The translations under genes and the position numbers were made by a program. A DNA stretch of 64,000 nt from Phyllobacterium sp. T1293. GTDB taxonomy: Bacteria > Pseudomonadota > Alphaproteobacteria > Rhizobiales > Rhizobiaceae. Each line of letters starts with the position of its first letter. Positions within the stretch are counted from its first letter, which is position 1. The notes under the pieces were generated by a model that saw nothing but the letters and a program-made list of their open reading frames with translations, did no database searches and was not told the DNA's origin. Below are positions 60,888 through 64,000 of the stretch, in pieces. The DNA lies in assembly GCF_020731415.2 (NCBI RefSeq), contig NZ_CP088273.1, forward strand, positions 1,307,001 through 1,371,000, in the 5' to 3' direction.

Positions 60888-61610
60888 TTAATCGTCGGAT
60901 ACGATTGTCGCACGTCCTCTGCCCTGCAGAATTTCGGCAAAACCACCCTTTTCGTGGATTGAATAGACAATTATTGGGATATTGTTCTCGCGCGCAAGGG
61001 CTACTGCGGTTGTATCCATAACAGTAAGCCCGCGATCAAGCATCTCCTTGTGGGTAAGTTGGTCATAGCGGACAGCATTGGGGTCTTTTTTGGGATCGGC
61101 GGTATAAACGCCATCAACCTGGGTGCCCTTGAAGAGGGCGTCAGCCCCAACTTCGGCAGCGCGCAGGGCTGCAGCCGAATCTGTCGTAAAGAACGGATTG
61201 CCTGTGCCGCCTGCAAAAATCACCACTTTTCCCATGTCCATATAGGCTGTTGCCTGTCTCTGGGAGAAAGTTTCGCATAATTCAGGCATGGCGATGGCGG
61301 AAAGAACGACCGTGTCGATACCGATCTTGACCAGTGAGGTGCGCAGGGCCAGCGAATTGATCACCGTCGCCAGCATACCCATATGGTCGCCCGTAACCCG
61401 GTCGCCGCCTTTGGAAGCAACAGCGACGCCGCGGAAAATGTTACCGCCGCCGATAACAACGCCAACTTCGACGCCAAGAGCCCGCGCTTCAGCAATATCA
61501 CTGGCAATACGGTCAGCAACCGCAACATCGATACCAAAACCCTGATCGCCCATGAGGGCTTCACCGGAGGCTTTCAGCAGAACGCGTTTATAGACAGCCG
61601 TACCAACCAT
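60888..61610 (-). CDS. pyrH: UMP kinase
   Basis: A 240-residue hexameric kinase of the amino acid kinase fold that makes UDP. It has [20 protein letters not shown] at the N terminus, [27 protein letters not shown], and [19 protein letters not shown]. The ATG at 61610 has GGGAGG closely before it; the longer frame adds eight unlike residues. Confidence 0.97.
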   Translation of the reverse strand: MVGTAVYKRVLLKASGEALMGDQGFGIDVAVADRIASDIAEARALGVEVGVVIGGGNIFRGVAVASKGGDRVTGDHMGMLATVINSLALRTSLVKIGIDTVVLSAIAMPELCETFSQRQATAYMDMGKVVIFAGGTGNPFFTTDSAAALRAAEVGADALFKGTQVDGVYTADPKKDPNAVRYDQLTHKEMLDRGLTVMDTTAVALARENNIPIIVYSIHEKGGFAEILQGRGRATIVSDD

Positions 61611-61711
61611 AAGACCTCCCGTAGAGTCGCGCATTTCAGATATTCGAAGCCCGGATACACCAAGGGCACCGCGTTGTCACGCGGTGCCCTCTGATTTCGT
61701 CAGTTGTGAAA

Positions 61712-62635
61712 TTACTTCTTCACAGCTGCTGCAACTTCCGCTGCAAAATCGGTCTCTTCCTTTTCGATGCCTTCGCCAAGAGCAAAACGGACAAATGCCG
61801 TGATCTTGGCTCGTGCGCCGATTGCCTTTTCCGCATCTTTGAGCGCGGCTTCGACAGTCAGGTCAGGATTGATAACGAAAGCCTGCGAGAGAAGAACAAC
61901 TTCCTCGTAGAACTTGCGCAGACGGCCTTCGACCATCTTTTCGATGATGTTTTCTGGCTTGCCGGACTGGCGGGCGGACTCGGTGAAAACAGCCTTTTCA
62001 CGCTCGACAGCAGCCGGATCGACTTCAGCCGCAGTCAGGGCCAGCGGGTTGGTCGCAGCAACGTGCATGGCAACCTGACGGCCAAATGCGTTTGCAGCAT
62101 CTGCGTTACCAGATGTTTCGATGGCAACCAGAACGCCGAGCTTGCCGAGACCATCGGAAACGCCGTTATGGATATAGGTAGCCACAACGCCTTCATTGAC
62201 GCTGAGCGCTGCCGAACGGCGGAACGACAGGTTTTCACCGATCGTGCCAACAGCATCCTTGATGGTGTCAACAACGGATTTGCCTGTCGACGGATAGGTT
62301 GCGGCGGCAACAGTTGCCGTCACGCCATCAGTGCCAAGCGCAACGTTGGCAACATTGCGAACGATGTCCTGAAACGCGTCATTGCGGGCAACGAAGTCTG
62401 TCTCGGAGTTGACTTCCACAACAACCGACTTCTTGCCGTTTGTTGCAACGCCAACCAGACCTTCAGCAGCCGTACGGCCAGCCTTCTTGTCAGCCTTCGA
62501 AATACCCTTGGCACGCAGCCAGTCAACAGCAGCTTCCATGTCGCCATTGGTTTCAGTCAGGGCTGCCTTGCAGTCCATCATGCCAGCGCCGCTGATTTCG
62601 CGGAGTTCTTTTACCTGTGATGCAGAAATGCTCAT
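61712..62635 (-). CDS. tsf: Translation elongation factor Ts
   Basis: A 307-residue nucleotide exchange factor for EF-Tu. The N-terminal UBA-like part has [20 protein letters not shown]; the core has the TDFVAR-type motif ([15 protein letters not shown]). The ATG 62635 follows GAGGCGACATA. It is 117 bases after rpsB, the usual pair. Confidence 0.98.
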   Translation of the reverse strand: MSISASQVKELREISGAGMMDCKAALTETNGDMEAAVDWLRAKGISKADKKAGRTAAEGLVGVATNGKKSVVVEVNSETDFVARNDAFQDIVRNVANVALGTDGVTATVAAATYPSTGKSVVDTIKDAVGTIGENLSFRRSAALSVNEGVVATYIHNGVSDGLGKLGVLVAIETSGNADAANAFGRQVAMHVAATNPLALTAAEVDPAAVEREKAVFTESARQSGKPENIIEKMVEGRLRKFYEEVVLLSQAFVINPDLTVEAALKDAEKAIGARAKITAFVRFALGEGIEKEETDFAAEVAAAVKK

Positions 62636-62752
62636 TATGTCGCCTCTTCTCAAAGCGAAGGCATACTGGGGAAACCAGCATGCCAACTTTGCGGCGCGTC
62701 ATGCGCCAATACAATTGTTTTTAGTCACCCGTTACGACGGGTATATGAAGCC

Positions 62753-63547
62753 TCAAGCGGAGGCTTCACCGTCCTGTGCAGGAGCCTGTGCTGGCTCTTC
62801 GAGAGCTGGCTCAACAGGAGCTTCTTCCTGAGCGCCGATATCGATGCCCATGGAGCCCTGCTGACGCAGAATGCCGTCGAGTGCAGCCTTGGCAACCAGA
62901 TCGCAATAGAGCGAGATAGCGCGCGAGGCATCGTCGTTGCCAGGAATCGGGAAATCGATCTGGTCTGGATCGCAGTTGGAATCGATAACAGCAACAACTG
63001 GAATACCAAGACGCTTGGCTTCCTGAATCGCAATCGCTTCCTTGTTGGTGTCAACGATGAAGATCAGATCCGGGATCGAACCCATGTTCTTGATACCGCC
63101 GAGAGCGCGGTTGAGCTTCTCGCGTTCACGATCGAGGTTCAGGCGCTCCTTCTTGGTGAAGCCCTGTGCATCGCCAGAAAGAAGTTCGTCCAGCTTGCGC
63201 AGACGCTGAATGGAGTTCGAAATCGTCTTCCAGTTGGTCATCATGCCGCCGAGCCAGCGGGCATTGACGTAATACTGGGCCGAACGGGTTGCCGCATCGG
63301 CAATGATATCGGAAGCCTGACGCTTGGTGCCGACGAACAGAACGCGGCCGCCACGGGCTACGGTGTCGGAAACCTTCTGCAGCGCGCGGTGAAGCAGCGG
63401 AACAGTCTGGGCCAGATCGAGAATGTGAATGTTGTTGCGGTCACCATAAATGTATGGTGCCATTTTCGGGTTCCAGCGATGTGTCTGGTGGCCGAAGTGA
63501 ACGCCAGCTTCGAGGAGCTGACGCATGCTGAAATCAGGCAATGCCAT
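62753..63547 (-). CDS. rpsB: Small ribosomal subunit protein S2 (uS2)
   Basis: A 264-residue ribosomal protein with the signatures [20 protein letters not shown] and [24 protein letters not shown] region ([20 protein letters not shown]). The C-terminal tail is acidic and Pro/Ala-rich (about 20 residues, [15 protein letters not shown]), typical for this order. It is first in rpsB-tsf-pyrH-frr. Confidence 0.98.
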   Translation of the reverse strand: MALPDFSMRQLLEAGVHFGHQTHRWNPKMAPYIYGDRNNIHILDLAQTVPLLHRALQKVSDTVARGGRVLFVGTKRQASDIIADAATRSAQYYVNARWLGGMMTNWKTISNSIQRLRKLDELLSGDAQGFTKKERLNLDREREKLNRALGGIKNMGSIPDLIFIVDTNKEAIAIQEAKRLGIPVVAVIDSNCDPDQIDFPIPGNDDASRAISLYCDLVAKAALDGILRQQGSMGIDIGAQEEAPVEPALEEPAQAPAQDGEASA

Positions 63548-64000
63548 CTCTTAGTTTTCCTTTTCCGGTTTAACCTCCACAGGAAAGAGGCGGGAAACCC
63601 GCCACCGGAGGCCATATCGGATTTCTCCCGATATCAACCCAAATCCCGTGTGTGGAATGAAGCGGCTGTTAATCGATATTCCCGGCAAACGCAAGAGCAA
63701 GCGCGAGAAAAGGCGATTTTAGCCACTTTGGGCGCTGTTGCCATGGCTTACGACTATCGTTCAATATTCCATCTCAGGATTGTTCGCTATTCTTTTGCAA
63801 ATCACAGTTGGGGAGATTCTTTGATCGACGCCATGGGCCGTGAGGCCTATTTGATTATATGAAGCCGGATATCAGCGGTTGTGGGGAGTAGGTTGCAAGA
63901 AGGTTGTCAGTGGTTCGTGGTTCGACAGGCTCACCATGAGGGAGAGTGAGGATGCAATGATAATCGCAGAGGTTGCATATTAAAAATTGCGGATGGTGCA
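63548..64000. other. rpsB upstream region with leader hairpins and a repeat copy
   Basis: A 453-base space without a convincing gene. Near rpsB are two hairpins, GGCGGG-AAA-CCCGCC (63589-63603) and ATATCGG/CCGATAT (63614-63634); their place in the rpsB leader fits a site for S2 autocontrol (inference). About 63640-63900 shows nothing clear. A repeat of the GGTTCGTGGTTCGACAGG family begins at 63911. Confidence 0.5.
63911..63946 (+). repeat. GGTTCGTGGTTCGACAGG-family repeat at the right edge
   Basis: These 36 bases match the perfect arm at 21731-21766 except for one base (GACAGGC for GACAAGC). Following sequence (GATAATCGCAGAGGTTGCA) resembles the continuation seen in the 12789 element, so an inverted partner probably lies beyond the window. 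Confidence 0.85.

Overview
This window is chromosomal DNA from an alphaproteobacterium of the order Hyphomicrobiales (Rhizobiales), close to the Brucella/Ochrobactrum/Phyllobacterium/Mesorhizobium group. The evidence is the gene order (dusB-ntrB-ntrC, ispDF fusion, lipA, lpdA/pdhCBA with a lipoylated PdhB, trpDC-moaC-moeA, lexA-comEC-gltX-gltA, lpxB-lpxI-lpxA-fabZ-lpxD-bamA-rseP-cdsA-uppS-frr-pyrH-tsf-rpsB), alphaproteobacterial SOS boxes (GTTC-N7-GTTC) before lexA, and palindromic repeats of a type common in this order. ACC deaminase with its Lrp-type regulator and a complete trehalose/maltose-type thu locus suggest a plant- or soil-associated strain; a Phyllobacterium-like organism is my best guess, but this is inference.

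Layout. 1-6.7 kb is an accessory region: a truncated membrane protein, an exported alpha/beta hydrolase, a DUF486 membrane protein, a polytopic membrane protein, acdS/acdR, and then an AT-richer two-gene cassette encoding a colicin M-like bacteriocin (5467-6309) with a translationally coupled, membrane-anchored candidate immunity protein (6309-6674), closed by a strong terminator. 6.8-12.3 kb is the nitrogen-control and housekeeping block ntrC-ntrB-dusB / ispDF-cinA. 13.1-21.6 kb holds lipA, small membrane proteins, and the whole pyruvate dehydrogenase operon with ftsB. 22.5-30.3 kb holds eno, a PRC-barrel protein, kdsA, pyrG, an L,D-transpeptidase, secG and tpiA. 30.6-36.1 kb is a plus-strand run ppiD-like/trpD/trpC/moaC/moeA. 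36.2-43.9 kb is thuEFGKAB plus divergent thuR with three CAAAGCGCTTTG-type operators, placed between moeA and lexA. 44.0-50.3 kb is lexA, comEC, gltX and gltA. 50.4-63.6 kb is a long minus-strand envelope and translation supercluster: lipid A synthesis, BamA, site-2 protease, phospholipid and undecaprenyl synthesis, ribosome recycling factor, UMP kinase, EF-Ts and S2.

The most interesting system is the bacteriocin/immunity pair. The 280-residue protein carries all five residues known to be essential in colicin M (D-x-Y-D-x5-H-R), a TonB-box-like N terminus (ETIVL), and a size like that of colicin M. The downstream 121-residue protein has one N-terminal membrane helix, a small periplasmic domain and exactly two cysteines, as in the colicin M immunity protein Cmi. 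Such a lipid II-cleaving toxin is known mainly from gammaproteobacteria and Burkholderia, so its presence here is noteworthy. A second theme is repeat DNA: nested palindromes in intergenic spaces, two pairs of about 70-77 bp palindromes near eno and ppiD, and a palindromic repeat that is read in frame inside the pdhC linker.

No rRNA, tRNA, CRISPR array, insertion sequence or prophage was seen.
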